Source of the DNA: Sva-07 sp963741755
GTDB lineage: Bacteria; Actinomycetota; Acidimicrobiia; Acidimicrobiales; Ilumatobacteraceae
Direction: 5' to 3'
Assembly: GCA_963741755.1 (NCBI GenBank)
Contig: CAVUJG010000021.1
Span: 115,667-179,666 of the forward strand
Length of the DNA: 64,000 nucleotides
The number at the start of each line of letters is the position of its first letter. Position 1 is the stretch's first letter. Below, piece by piece: positions 9,275 through 17,985 of this stretch. The notes under the pieces were generated by a model that was not told where the DNA came from, did not search any database, and worked only from the letters and a program-made list of their open reading frames with translations. The position numbers were made by a program, and so were the translations under genes.

Positions 9275-10250
9275 GCCACGATCGGTCTGCGTCGTTTCCG
9301 GAGGAGTCGGCGCCGCCCGATTCCTGCGAGGTGTGATCGCCGCCGTCGACGACCCTGCGTCGATCACCGCCGTGGTCAACACCGGCGACGACTGCTCGCT
9401 GCACGGACTGTCGATCTCGCCCGATCTCGACACCATCGTCTACACGCTCGCCGGGGCCATCGATCCGGAACGGGGATGGGGACTCGTCGACGAGACCTGG
9501 CGGGCAATGGAGTCGCTGGAACGCTTCGAGTCGGTCCGACCGGCGGGTTCGATGGCGGCGCCGCGGTGGTTCAACCTGGGAGATCGTGATCTCGCCACCC
9601 ACTTCTACCGGACCGCTCGTCTCGCCGAGGGGGCGACGCTGACCGAGGTGACCGACGAGATCCGGCGCGCCTGGAACGTCCCGATCAGCGTGGTGCCGAT
9701 GTCGGACGACCGCATCTCCACGTTGGTGACGATCGATCCCGACAGCGACGCCCTCGAGCACGGCCAGGAGATCTCGTTCCAGGACTACTTCGTTCGTCTT
9801 CGCCACAGTGTCCCGGTCAGCTCGATCCGCTTCGACGGGTCGGCTCAGTTGACCAGCCCGGCGAGGTCGGCGCTGGCCGACTCGTCGTGCATCGTGATCG
9901 CTCCGTCGAACCCGCTGGTCTCGATCGGTCCGATCCGCTCACTTCCTGGCGTCGACGACCTGTTGGCCGCTCGCCGCAGCGACGTGGTGGCGATCTCGCC
10001 GATCGTGGGTGGCGCCGCGATCAAGGGCCCGGCGGACCGCATGCTCGTCGAACTCGGTCACGAGCCGAGCGTCGTCGGCGTCGCCGAGCTGTACGCGCCG
10101 ATCGCCTCGACGCTGGTGATCGACACGGTCGATGCGCATCATGCAGACGCCGTCGCCGCAACCGGGATGCGGTGCGTGGTGACCGCCACGGTCATGTCGA
10201 CGCCTGCCATTGCTCGGCAGTTGGCCATCGACACCCTCGGCGCCGTGTGA
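9267..10250 (+). CDS. fbiA: Phospholactate/phosphoenolpyruvate transferase of coenzyme F420 synthesis
   Basis: FbiA/CofD joins the lactyl- or enolpyruvyl-phosphate group to the deazaflavin Fo, making (dehydro-)F420-0. The start is well marked: ATG at 9267 followed by SVCVVSGGVGAARFLRGV, the nucleotide-binding glycine-rich motif of the family. NTGDDCSLHGLSISPDLDTIVY (about residues 42-63) and VVAISPIVGGAAIKGPADRML (near residue 240) are also characteristic. At 327 residues the length is normal. Its presence indicates that the organism makes F420, as many actinobacteria do. The partner gene fbiB is not visible in this window. Confidence 0.92.
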   Translation: MSEPRSVCVVSGGVGAARFLRGVIAAVDDPASITAVVNTGDDCSLHGLSISPDLDTIVYTLAGAIDPERGWGLVDETWRAMESLERFESVRPAGSMAAPRWFNLGDRDLATHFYRTARLAEGATLTEVTDEIRRAWNVPISVVPMSDDRISTLVTIDPDSDALEHGQEISFQDYFVRLRHSVPVSSIRFDGSAQLTSPARSALADSSCIVIAPSNPLVSIGPIRSLPGVDDLLAARRSDVVAISPIVGGAAIKGPADRMLVELGHEPSVVGVAELYAPIASTLVIDTVDAHHADAVAATGMRCVVTATVMSTPAIARQLAIDTLGAV

Positions 10251-10253
10251 CGG

Positions 10254-11174
10254 TCACTCGACGAGGCGGGCAAGCCCCTCGTCGACACTCGTCCACGGCG
10301 ACCACCCGAGGTGGATCCGGGCGCGCACCGGCGACACTGCGAAGCGCTGCACGTCGTGAAGACGGGCCGGCCCACGTGTCGGTTCCAGGTCTGAACCTCC
10401 GGCAACCGCGGCGGCGACCCTCGACCACAGGTCGGTGACCGAGGTCTGCTCGCCGGTGCCGATGTTGATCACGAGCCCGCTGCCCCGACCCGCAGACCGC
10501 ACGAGCGCATCGACGACGTCGTCGATGAACACGAGGTCGCGAGTCTGACGGCCGTCACCCTGGATCTCGGGCGGCCGACCGCTCGATGCAGCGTCGACGA
10601 ACGCGGCGACCACGCCGCCGGTGGGCCGCTGACGCGGTCCGTACACGCTGCCGAGCGCCAACGCCGTGAACTCGATGGCGTGCAGATCGCGATACGACAC
10701 GAGCAGATCGACGATCGCCCTGGCGACGACGCCGCGGACACCGAGCGGTTCGAGGTGCGACGGCTCGCCTTCCTTCACGGGCAGCGACTTCGAGGTCGGA
10801 TGCCCATAGATCGCCGACGCCGGAATCGCCACGACCACCTTGGCGATGCCGTGGCGTCTCGCCGCTTCGAGTGTCGCGAGCGCCGACAGGAACGCCTCCG
10901 CCTGAGCGGCCGGATCCGAGGGGTGGCGCGGCAGCAGAGCGAGCTGGAAGATCACGTCGGGTCGCCGGCTCCCGATCGACGAGTCCGCCTCGGGCGACGC
11001 TGCGTCGAGGTGATGGATGCGCAACGACCCACCGGATGCTCTGGCCGCCGCGAGATTGGCCAGCGAGCCGACGGTGAGGTTGTCGATGACGTCGACGGTG
11101 TGGTCTTCGGCCAGGAGACGATCGACGAGGTGGGAGCCGATGAATCCCGCTCCCCCGATGACGACGACGTTCAC
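10254..11174 (-). CDS. Extended SDR (NAD-dependent epimerase/dehydratase-like) without the usual active-site motif
   Basis: The 306-residue protein starts at GTG 11174 with the NAD-binding motif VVIGGAGFIGSHLVDRLL and has SVYGPRQRPTGGVVAAF and DLVFIDDVVDAL, as in UDP-sugar 4-epimerases. Where family members have PYGxSKxxxE, this protein reads PLGVRGVVAR. Both the catalytic Tyr and Lys of YxxxK are therefore replaced, and the frame is uninterrupted around this point. It may be a non-catalytic or regulatory member, or use other residues. It is the last gene of a minus-strand run of sugar genes, 40 bp after the nucleotidyltransferase stop, and converges with fbiA at a 3-bp gap. Confidence 0.75.
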   Translation of the reverse strand: MNVVVIGGAGFIGSHLVDRLLAEDHTVDVIDNLTVGSLANLAAARASGGSLRIHHLDAASPEADSSIGSRRPDVIFQLALLPRHPSDPAAQAEAFLSALATLEAARRHGIAKVVVAIPASAIYGHPTSKSLPVKEGEPSHLEPLGVRGVVARAIVDLLVSYRDLHAIEFTALALGSVYGPRQRPTGGVVAAFVDAASSGRPPEIQGDGRQTRDLVFIDDVVDALVRSAGRGSGLVINIGTGEQTSVTDLWSRVAAAVAGGSDLEPTRGPARLHDVQRFAVSPVRARIHLGWSPWTSVDEGLARLVE

Positions 11175-11214
11175 GTGATCGACCGTAGCGCCGCCGCCCC
11201 CGCCGCGGCGTCCG

Positions 11215-12216
11215 TCACGATTGCAGCGCAGGCGCCGTGGCGTCGACGAGCGACTCGCCATCGCCGACGCGACCGTCGGCGCCGACCATCGAATCTCGCA
11301 CGACCGCGGCGGATCCCACTGCGCCCATCACGAGCGATCGTTCAACGTGCGCGCCGCTTCCGACGGACGCTCCGGGCAGGAGCACCGAGTCGATCACCGT
11401 CGCGCCGGGGGCCACGTGCACGTGGGCTCCGACGATGCTGTGTTCGATGACGGCGTCGGGCGCCACGTCCGCGGACGCGGCAACGGCGTCGCATCGCTCG
11501 GTGCGTCGTTTGCCGTCGAGCAGGTCCAAGTTGGCCGCCCGATACAGCGTCGGAACGCCCGCGTCGATCCAGTAGTCGTCGGTCGCCACGCCGTAGAGGC
11601 GTCCGTCGGCCACGAGCCGCTGAAACGTGTCGCGCTCGACCGACACCTTCGTCGCCGCGGGAATCCGGTCGAGCACCGACGGCTCGAAGACGTAGGTCCC
11701 GGCGTTGATCAAGTTGCTCGGCTCGGTTCCGGGCGCCGGTTTCTCGACGAACGCTCGCACCGATCCGTCGGCAGCGAGGTCGACCACGCCGAACGCCGAC
11801 GGATCCTCGACGCCGATCAGATGCAGCGTGGCGTCGGCACCGAACGAACGATGGGCCGCGACGAGTGCCGACACGTCGAGATCGGTCATCACATCGCCAT
11901 TGGCGACGACGAACGTGTCGTCGATACCTGCGAACTCGGCCGCGAACTTGATCGCCCCGGCGGTGTCGAGGGGCTCCGGCTCGACGGCGTAGGTGAGCGC
12001 CACATCGCCGCAGTATCCGTCGGGAAATGCTTCGATGAACGGCTCAGGCCGGAATCCCAGGGCGAGGACGACCTCGGTCACTCCCCCACTGCCGAGTCGC
12101 TCGACGAGGCGGGCGATCATCGGGACGTGACCGATCGGCAACATCGGCTTGGGGACGGTCAGCGTGAGCGGTCGCAGGCGCGTGCCGAACCCTCCGACGA
12201 GGACGACGGCGCGCAT
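11215..12216 (-). CDS. Sugar-1-phosphate nucleotidyltransferase (mannose-1-phosphate guanylyltransferase-like)
   Basis: The 333-residue protein opens with VVLVGGFGTRLRPLTLTVPKP, the signature of nucleotidyltransferases that activate sugar-1-phosphates. NGDVMTDLD and FVEKPAPGTEP follow, and then a C-terminal hexapeptide-type left-handed beta-helix (VAPDAVIEHSIVGAHVHV). This organisation is typical of GDP-mannose pyrophosphorylase-like enzymes, and a GDP-mannose product would feed gmd at 7.1-8.1 kb. The base specificity cannot be proven by eye; glucose- or other sugar-1-phosphates are possible. Its ATG at 12216 overlaps the upstream stop by 1 nt (TGATG), so it is part of one operon. Confidence 0.8.
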   Translation of the reverse strand: MRAVVLVGGFGTRLRPLTLTVPKPMLPIGHVPMIARLVERLGSGGVTEVVLALGFRPEPFIEAFPDGYCGDVALTYAVEPEPLDTAGAIKFAAEFAGIDDTFVVANGDVMTDLDVSALVAAHRSFGADATLHLIGVEDPSAFGVVDLAADGSVRAFVEKPAPGTEPSNLINAGTYVFEPSVLDRIPAATKVSVERDTFQRLVADGRLYGVATDDYWIDAGVPTLYRAANLDLLDGKRRTERCDAVAASADVAPDAVIEHSIVGAHVHVAPGATVIDSVLLPGASVGSGAHVERSLVMGAVGSAAVVRDSMVGADGRVGDGESLVDATAPALQS

Positions 12217-13070
12217 CAGCCCTCGGTGGTGGACGGAACGTCTGCGCTCGTGTCGTCAGGCGTGGTGCCCTCGGGGATGGAGCCGGCCGGCGCGAGCTGA
12301 TCGTTCGGGTTGACGACGCCGCTGTCGATCTCGCCCAAGCTCGGCAGGTCAGGCGCCCACGGCGGCATGCTGACGTCGGTGTCGTCGGGCACGAATGCGA
12401 TGGCGACCACCATCTGGTCCTGATCGAGACGGATGTTGTCGAAGTCGGCGATGTAGGTGGTGCCGTCGTCGGTGTCGGTGAAGTTGTTCCAGACGACGAC
12501 CTTCAACTCGGCGTTCTTGTCGGAGCCGTCGACGGTGCACTTGTCGCCGTCCTCCCACACCAAGATGTCCTCACGCGGCGGTTCCTGCTCGGCGAGCTGC
12601 GACTCGAGGGCGGGTTGCTGCGATTCCGGGAACGTCAGCTTGCTGTTGGTCAACTCGACGCCGTAGGTGTCGAGGAACACGCCGAGTGTGGCGTTGCTGC
12701 CCACGGCCGCCGACGAGAACGGGTGCCAGTGGATCAAGCCGTCTTCGTGGCTGTGGATGCCGGTGCGCTGGTACTGGGTGAAGTCGTCGGTGCCGGGCTG
12801 TTCGGCATCACCTTCGAGTTTGAACCAGGTGTCGCAGAGATAGAAGCCGTACGCGTGGTGCCAGTGGTCGCTCTGTTGCGGAGCGCCCGAGGCGTCGACA
12901 GACGGCCGACTCTGGCGGGCGTAGACCACCAGTGCGAGCCCGAGCACGATGATGACGGTGACCACGACGGGGAACAACGTTCCGCCCTGGAACCGGACCT
13001 TCTTGCCTTGGCCGGACTTCGCCAGCTTGGCGGCTTTCTTGGTGGATGACGAGGAGGGTGCCACGACCAC
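12216..13070 (-). CDS. Single-pass membrane protein with clustered histidines, unknown function
   Basis: The 284-residue protein has a lysine-rich cytoplasmic N-terminus (about residues 11-27), one membrane segment (about residues 31-51) and a large outer domain ending in an acidic Thr/Pro-rich tail. The outer domain holds three close histidine clusters: DHWHH at 68-72, IHSH at 105-108 and IHWH at 113-116, and a cysteine at 79. These could form a metal site, but I recognise no named family. It lies within the glycosyltransferase operon, between a GT4 gene and the nucleotidyltransferase, with a 1-nt overlap to the latter. That suggests a role linked to surface glycans. Confidence 0.6.
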   Translation of the reverse strand: MVVAPSSSSTKKAAKLAKSGQGKKVRFQGGTLFPVVVTVIIVLGLALVVYARQSRPSVDASGAPQQSDHWHHAYGFYLCDTWFKLEGDAEQPGTDDFTQYQRTGIHSHEDGLIHWHPFSSAAVGSNATLGVFLDTYGVELTNSKLTFPESQQPALESQLAEQEPPREDILVWEDGDKCTVDGSDKNAELKVVVWNNFTDTDDGTTYIADFDNIRLDQDQMVVAIAFVPDDTDVSMPPWAPDLPSLGEIDSGVVNPNDQLAPAGSIPEGTTPDDTSADVPSTTEG

Positions 13071-13103
13071 GAGAGGCTAGCGGCGCCCGGATCGGATGTG
13101 GGT

Positions 13104-14348
13104 TCAGGCCCGGTTCGGGATCAACGAATGCAGCAACTGGTCGTAGGCGGCACCGACCGCCGCTGGCGACGCATTCGCCTCGACCCATGCCCGCCCGAGC
13201 GTTCCGAGACGCTGACCTCGTTCGGGATCGGCCACCATCGTGCGGATCGCCTCGGTGAACGCCGCAGCGTCGTCGGGCGCCACGGCAAGACCTCCACCCG
13301 ACTCGTCGAGGATCTGCGGCACGGCCGTGCCGGGATCGATCGAGGCGACGACCGGGCGGCCGGCGGCCATGATCGAGTAGGTCTTCGACGGCACGCTGAC
13401 CCGGCCGAGCCCGCGGCGCAACGGCACCACGTGCACGTCACCGGTCGCCAGCAGCTCGGACAGTCGCTCAGGTGCGATGTAATCGGCGAAGCGCACGTTG
13501 GCGATGTCGGCAGCAGCCACCTCGAGCGAGGGGCGCGCAGCCCCGTTGCCGTTGATCAGGAACACGACGTCAGGCAACTCGCGGGCGGCGGCGAGGAGCA
13601 GCTCGAGCGATTGTGAGAACCCGACGTTGCCGGCGTAGAGCACGACGGGTCCGTCACCGAGGCCGAGTTCGGCTCGGTACGGCGTCGAGCGATCGGCCGG
13701 CACGATCGCCTCGGTGTCGACGAAATTGGGGATGACGTGCACCGTGTCGCCGGAGCCGAGTTTGGCAACGACGTTGTCGCGCAGGTCATCGGAGAGCACG
13801 GTGACGGCGTCGGCGGCCACGTAGCTCACGCGTTCGAGCCACTGTGCAGCAGCGATGATCGTGCGGTTGGAGATCGCTCCGGTCTCGACCGCGGCGTCGG
13901 GAAAGACGTCTTGGATGTTGAACACCAGCGGGCAGCGCCGCAGTCGGCTTGCGACCCATCCGGTGAGGCCGAGCGTGAGCGGCGGTGACATGGCGATCAC
14001 CGCACCCGAGCGCCGGAACCAGCCCCCGACGCGCACGCAGTAGATGCCGGCGAGGAGCGAGTAGGCAACGAAGCCGAGCGCTCGTCGAACCAGATTCGAC
14101 TTGTCGCGTCCTGGGAACGGGTGGACACGCGTGATCGATCCCCACGGCGTCTGCTCGGTTCGGGCGAGGCGGCCGTCCCATCCTGGTTCGATCCGGTGCG
14201 AGCGGTACCAGGGCAGCGATGTGACGACGTGAACGGTGTGGCCGAGCGCGACGAGCTCGTCGACGATGCGGGTCATCACCACACCCGTGGGCGCCGTGTC
14301 CGGAGCGAAGTGCGGGCACAGCACCACCAGCGGCCGCACCGGTGTCAT
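13104..14348 (-). CDS. GT4-family glycosyltransferase (WbuB/WcaI type)
   Basis: About 414 residues from ATG 14348. The N-terminal domain has the VVLCPHFAPDTAPTGVVMTRI segment typical of WbuB/WcaI-like enzymes that start with a substrate loop PEY/PHFAPD. It continues with VVTSLPWYRSHR, and VFNIQDVFPDAAVETG. The C-terminal domain has VVLYAGNVGFSQSLELLL and VPSKTYSIMAAGRPVVASIDPGT. Members transfer N-acetylhexosamines or related sugars to lipid-linked glycans; the specific sugar is not visible. The start was placed at the ATG overlapping the stop of the upstream GT4 gene (4 bp), which gives the normal family length. Confidence 0.85.
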   Translation of the reverse strand: MTPVRPLVVLCPHFAPDTAPTGVVMTRIVDELVALGHTVHVVTSLPWYRSHRIEPGWDGRLARTEQTPWGSITRVHPFPGRDKSNLVRRALGFVAYSLLAGIYCVRVGGWFRRSGAVIAMSPPLTLGLTGWVASRLRRCPLVFNIQDVFPDAAVETGAISNRTIIAAAQWLERVSYVAADAVTVLSDDLRDNVVAKLGSGDTVHVIPNFVDTEAIVPADRSTPYRAELGLGDGPVVLYAGNVGFSQSLELLLAAARELPDVVFLINGNGAARPSLEVAAADIANVRFADYIAPERLSELLATGDVHVVPLRRGLGRVSVPSKTYSIMAAGRPVVASIDPGTAVPQILDESGGGLAVAPDDAAAFTEAIRTMVADPERGQRLGTLGRAWVEANASPAAVGAAYDQLLHSLIPNRA

Positions 14349-15517
14349 CGTCCGACCCGGAACGCGAGGTCGTACGCCTCGACGAGCGCCGCCCCGGAAC
14401 GTTCGGTGGTGAAGGCGCGGGCCCGGGCCCGACCGGCCGAGCGCATGGCGTCCGCCCGGGCCGCGACGGTCTCGAGCGCAGGTGCCCACGCGTCGATCTC
14501 GAGCGGGAGCACGAGTCCAGCGTCGCCGACGACTTCGGCGAGCGCGGGCTGGTCGGAGCAGATCACCGGCGTGCCGAGCGCCATCGCCTCCACGGCCGGC
14601 GCACCGAATCCTTCGTACTCGCTCGGGAAGACGAGCGCGTCGGCGGCGGCGAGCAGGCCATCACGGTGTGCGTCAGGCACCCGTCCAGGTCGAACGACTC
14701 GTTGTTCGAGCCCCAACCGCGCGATGTCGTCGACCACATCGGCCTCGGCGGTTCCCTTGCCGCCGAGCAGCACCAGACGGAGGTCCGGGTCGGTCCAGTG
14801 CTCGGCCATCAGCTGCAGGAGGAAGCGGTGGTTCTTGTGCGGGTGGGTGATCGCCGGAAAGACGATCATCGGTCCCTCACCGAGCCCGTAGTCCCGGCGG
14901 AGATCGAACGCGGAGGGTGCATCCGTACCGAGCGACGACTCGACCCCGTGCGGCACGACGATGACGCGGTCCGGTTCGACGTCGTAGGCGTCGATGACGG
15001 TGGTGCGGACGTACTCGGTCGGGACGGCGACGACGGCGGCGCGTCCGACCGATTTCGGGATCGTGCGTTCGAGGTACCGCCGCTTGGTCGGGCTGAGGTA
15101 CTCCGGATGTGTGAGGTACTGCAGGTCGTGGATGGTGAGCACGATCGGACGACGACCGACGGACGGGGTCGTTCCACCGCCGTGATGCACGATGTCGGCA
15201 TCGCTGGTTCGTCGGCGCAGCCACGTGTGTTCGGCAACGACCCTGCGGGGTCGGCTCGTCCCCGTGATCGCCGCCGCTTCCATCGGGTACAACGGCGCCA
15301 GTTCCGGGTGGGCATCGACGAATGACGGCAGGCAATACAACGTCGGCACGAACGGCGACGGCTGTGACGCGAGGCCGAGGAGCTGACGCACGAGGTACTG
15401 CTCCGAGCCCCCGACATCGCCGGGGACACACCACAGCAGATTGACGGCCACGTCGATCGACGACCTTCGCGTGGGTTCGGTGGAGGTGGGCTCGGTGGAC
15501 GTGGGATCGTCGGTCAT
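14345..15517 (-). CDS. GT4-family glycosyltransferase
   Basis: The 390-residue product starts with a repetitive Thr/Ser/Pro leader (two STEPT repeats near residues 6-16), then a GT-B core. VVAEHTWLRRR, VLTIHDLQYLTHPEYLSPTK and the C-terminal domain motif YEGFGAPAVEAMALGTPVICSD are clear and mark a mannosyltransferase-like GT4 enzyme. It is the middle of three consecutive GT4 genes with 4-bp ATGA overlaps, so the three are very likely made together for successive steps of one glycan. The low-complexity leader is unusual and may be dispensable. Confidence 0.85.
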   Translation of the reverse strand: MTDDPTSTEPTSTEPTRRSSIDVAVNLLWCVPGDVGGSEQYLVRQLLGLASQPSPFVPTLYCLPSFVDAHPELAPLYPMEAAAITGTSRPRRVVAEHTWLRRRTSDADIVHHGGGTTPSVGRRPIVLTIHDLQYLTHPEYLSPTKRRYLERTIPKSVGRAAVVAVPTEYVRTTVIDAYDVEPDRVIVVPHGVESSLGTDAPSAFDLRRDYGLGEGPMIVFPAITHPHKNHRFLLQLMAEHWTDPDLRLVLLGGKGTAEADVVDDIARLGLEQRVVRPGRVPDAHRDGLLAAADALVFPSEYEGFGAPAVEAMALGTPVICSDQPALAEVVGDAGLVLPLEIDAWAPALETVAARADAMRSAGRARARAFTTERSGAALVEAYDLAFRVGR

Positions 15518-16590
15518 GCGGCGAGTTCACGGTAGACGGCGAGGGTGAGTTCGGCGGACCTCGCCCACGTCAACTCGCCCGCACGCGTGCGGGCGGGCGC
15601 ATCCAGTTCCGCTCGCCGATCGGCCGCCTCGATGATGCCGCGCGCGATGTCGTCGACGTCGAACGGGTCGACGAGCACGGCCGCTCCTCCAGCCACCTCC
15701 TCGGTCGACGTGCCTGCGCTCGTGACCACGGCGGCGCCCTGCGCCATCGCCTCGGCGACCGGCAGACCGAACCCTTCGCGTTCGCTGGGGTACGCGAACA
15801 CGGTCGCTGCCGCGTACAGCGGCGCCAGGTCGGCATCGGGGATGAAGCCGAGAAACCGAGTGTCGCCCGGATCGGCGATGCCGACGTCGCCCCACCCGTC
15901 GGCGCCTGCCACGACCAGCGGGCCGGGCATGCCCGGGCGGCGCATCGCCTCGACCAGGCGGGCCAGGTTCTTGCGAGGCTCGAACGTGCCGACGAACAAC
16001 ACGAACTCGTCGGGCAGGAGATAGCGGCGGCGGATGCGTTCGGCGGCGTCGGTGGACACCTCGACGACGTCGACGCCGAGCGGCACCAGGCGAAGTCGGT
16101 CGGCAGCGATCCCCGCAACCTCGCAGTCACGCCGTGTTGCCTCGCTCGACACGATCACACGGTCGGCTCGCCGGATGATCGCGGCGAGACTCCGGTTCAT
16201 CGTTCGGACGCCCTGGCGCGAGAACTTCGTCGGGTCGTGCACGAACGCGAGGTCGTGCACGGTCACCGCGAGCGGCGCTGCAGTTCCACATGGCACGAGG
16301 CCGGTCGCATGAGCGACGTCGATCTCACCGGTCACCGATTCGACCTTGGGCCAGTTGAGTCGCGTCCATGCCTCGTACAACGCAGGTCGAGCGAGCGGCA
16401 GCATCGCCACAGCACCGCTGGGTCGGAACTCGGCAACCGGCGCAACCGGGTGCTTGCCGGCGACCAGATGGAGTTCGACGTCGTCCGTGAACTTCGCGAG
16501 TTCGCGTGCAACTCGCAGCGCAGCGATGGCGGTGCCACCCGGGCTCGGGTGCCAGCACTGCTCGACGGTGTAGGCGACTCGGATCTGCAT
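15514..16590 (-). CDS. GT4-family glycosyltransferase
   Basis: About 358 residues from ATG 16590 (a second ATG lies 3 codons upstream at 16599). The core motifs are AVTVHDLAFVHDPTKFS, LFVGTFEPRKNLARLVEAM, and EREGFGLPVAEAMAQGAAVV with the EX7E pattern. It is the first gene of the three-gene GT4 run and overlaps the next start by 4 bp. It resembles mannosyltransferases acting on lipid-linked intermediates. A 51-bp gap separates it from the Mug glycosylase gene upstream, which may contain the operon promoter or simply be read through. Confidence 0.85.
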   Translation of the reverse strand: MQIRVAYTVEQCWHPSPGGTAIAALRVARELAKFTDDVELHLVAGKHPVAPVAEFRPSGAVAMLPLARPALYEAWTRLNWPKVESVTGEIDVAHATGLVPCGTAAPLAVTVHDLAFVHDPTKFSRQGVRTMNRSLAAIIRRADRVIVSSEATRRDCEVAGIAADRLRLVPLGVDVVEVSTDAAERIRRRYLLPDEFVLFVGTFEPRKNLARLVEAMRRPGMPGPLVVAGADGWGDVGIADPGDTRFLGFIPDADLAPLYAAATVFAYPSEREGFGLPVAEAMAQGAAVVTSAGTSTEEVAGGAAVLVDPFDVDDIARGIIEAADRRAELDAPARTRAGELTWARSAELTLAVYRELAA

Positions 16591-16641
16591 GGCGATCACA
16601 TCATGGCGGCTCGGGATCGCACCGCGGCGACACCCGGCGGG

Positions 16642-17211
16642 TCACTGACCGAGGAGACCGGCGGCCACCGCCGCTGTCCGGTAGGCCGCTGCGAGCGTCG
16701 AGGTCGTTTCGTGGGCGTTGAGTCCGCTCGGGTTCGGCACCACGAACAGGCGTGACCCTTCGAAGAGTTCGGGCTGCTCCCCCATCGTCGCCTTCGGCTG
16801 CGTGAATGCAGTGCGATACGCCGTGATGCCCGCCACTGCCACCACAACGGGACGGTGCCGACGAACGAACTCCCGGAGCTGTTCACCACCGGTACGCAGT
16901 TCGTCAGCGGTCAGCTCAGACGCCTTGGCCGTGGCGCGAGGCACGACGTTCGTGATGCCGATGCCCCGATCGGTGAACGATCGACGGTCGTCGTCGGTCA
17001 TGCCGACGCCACGGTCGATCGGGACGTCGACGATGCCCGCTTCGAGCAGCGCCGGATAGAACCGATTGCCGGGGTGGGCGAAGTGGGTCTGGGTGGCTGC
17101 GGTCCACAGCCCGGGATTGATGCCGACAAACAGCAGCCGCACGTCCGGTCCGACCAGGTCGGGCACCGTCGCTCCGACGAACGATTCGAGTTCCGCTCGA
17201 GAAAACCCCAC
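16642..17211 (-). CDS. mug: G/U mismatch-specific DNA glycosylase
   Basis: The 189-residue protein carries the two signatures of the MUG/TDG uracil-DNA glycosylase family: LLFVGINPGLWTAATQTHFA (about residues 25-44) with the catalytic-loop Asn of GINPGL, and VVPNPSGLNAH near residue 165. The enzyme removes uracil or thymine opposite guanine. I chose GTG 17211 as start because the sequence from VGFSRAELESF matches the usual N-terminus, and the longer frame upstream runs antisense through the GNAT gene. It is divergent from the GNAT acetyltransferase gene by 33 bp. Confidence 0.85.
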   Translation of the reverse strand: MGFSRAELESFVGATVPDLVGPDVRLLFVGINPGLWTAATQTHFAHPGNRFYPALLEAGIVDVPIDRGVGMTDDDRRSFTDRGIGITNVVPRATAKASELTADELRTGGEQLREFVRRHRPVVVAVAGITAYRTAFTQPKATMGEQPELFEGSRLFVVPNPSGLNAHETTSTLAAAYRTAAVAAGLLGQ

Positions 17212-17244
17212 GGAGGCGAGCGTAGGGTCTGCGACACTCGGTCG

Positions 17245-17889
17245 ATGGCGAACGACCACTGGCCGCTGTTCGACCTCGAGATCCACACACCGAGGCTCAC
17301 CCTGCGGTACCTCGACGACGAATTGGCCGCCGAACTCGTTGCGGTGGCGGCACGAGGCGTGCACGACCCGGCGGTCATGCCGTTCTCGATCCCGTGGACC
17401 GACCTGTCCTCGCCGCAGATGGAGCAGGAGGCGATGCGCTTCTACGCACGGAATCGGGCCGAGACCCGGCCGGCATCGTGGAATCTGCAGTTCGCCGTGG
17501 TCGTCGAGGGCGACGTGGTCGGCGCGTGCGACCTGATGGCGCGCGACTTCCCCACGCTGCGGCAATTCACCACCGGATCGTGGCTGGGCCGCAGCGTGCA
17601 GGGGCGAGGGCTCGGCAAGGAGATGCGGACCGCAGCACTGACGCTCGGATTCGATGGCCTCGGCGCCGAGTATGCGCTCACCGACGTGTGGCACGACAAC
17701 GGCGCGTCGAAGGGTGTCACCGGATCGCTCGGCTACGAGCTCGAGGGACGCCGTCGCGCCCTACGCCGAGGCGTCCCCGACGAGATGCTGGACTACCGGA
17801 TGCCTCGGTCGCACTGGGACACGATCCGACGCGACGACATCACGCTGGTCGGCGTCGACGCCGTGTGCGAGTTTCTCGGCCTCGCGTGA
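17245..17889 (+). CDS. GNAT-family N-acetyltransferase
   Basis: The 214-residue protein begins HTPRLTLRYLDDE near residue 14, the standard opening of RimJ/RimL-like GNAT enzymes. WLGRSVQGRGLGKEMRTAALTLGF (about residues 113-136) is the acetyl-CoA binding motif A, here QGRGLG. ALTDVWHDNGASKGVTGSLGY completes the fold. It acetylates an amine on a small molecule or a protein terminus; the substrate is unknown. It is a single gene with its own start between two minus-strand operons, and a perfect hairpin (17937-17960) lies between it and the convergent rmlD. Confidence 0.8.
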   Translation: MANDHWPLFDLEIHTPRLTLRYLDDELAAELVAVAARGVHDPAVMPFSIPWTDLSSPQMEQEAMRFYARNRAETRPASWNLQFAVVVEGDVVGACDLMARDFPTLRQFTTGSWLGRSVQGRGLGKEMRTAALTLGFDGLGAEYALTDVWHDNGASKGVTGSLGYELEGRRRALRRGVPDEMLDYRMPRSHWDTIRRDDITLVGVDAVCEFLGLA

Positions 17890-17936
17890 ACATGCAGGCC
17901 ATTGCTCCTCGTGCTCTGCCGGCTCCACTCTGGCCA

Positions 17937-17960
17937 GGGGTCTGACCGAGGTCAGACCCC
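17937..17960. repeat. Perfect 11-bp palindrome with GGTCAGACC core
   Basis: The left arm GGGGTCTGACC (17937-17947) is followed by 2 nt and its exact reverse complement (17950-17960). It lies between the convergent ends of the GNAT gene and rmlD. It could act as a bidirectional terminator, although no T-run follows. Its core recurs in the large inverted repeat at 27919-27993, which suggests a dispersed REP-like element. Confidence 0.7.
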
Positions 17961-17985
17961 GGTGCTGCGCGAGAATCGCGACGGG

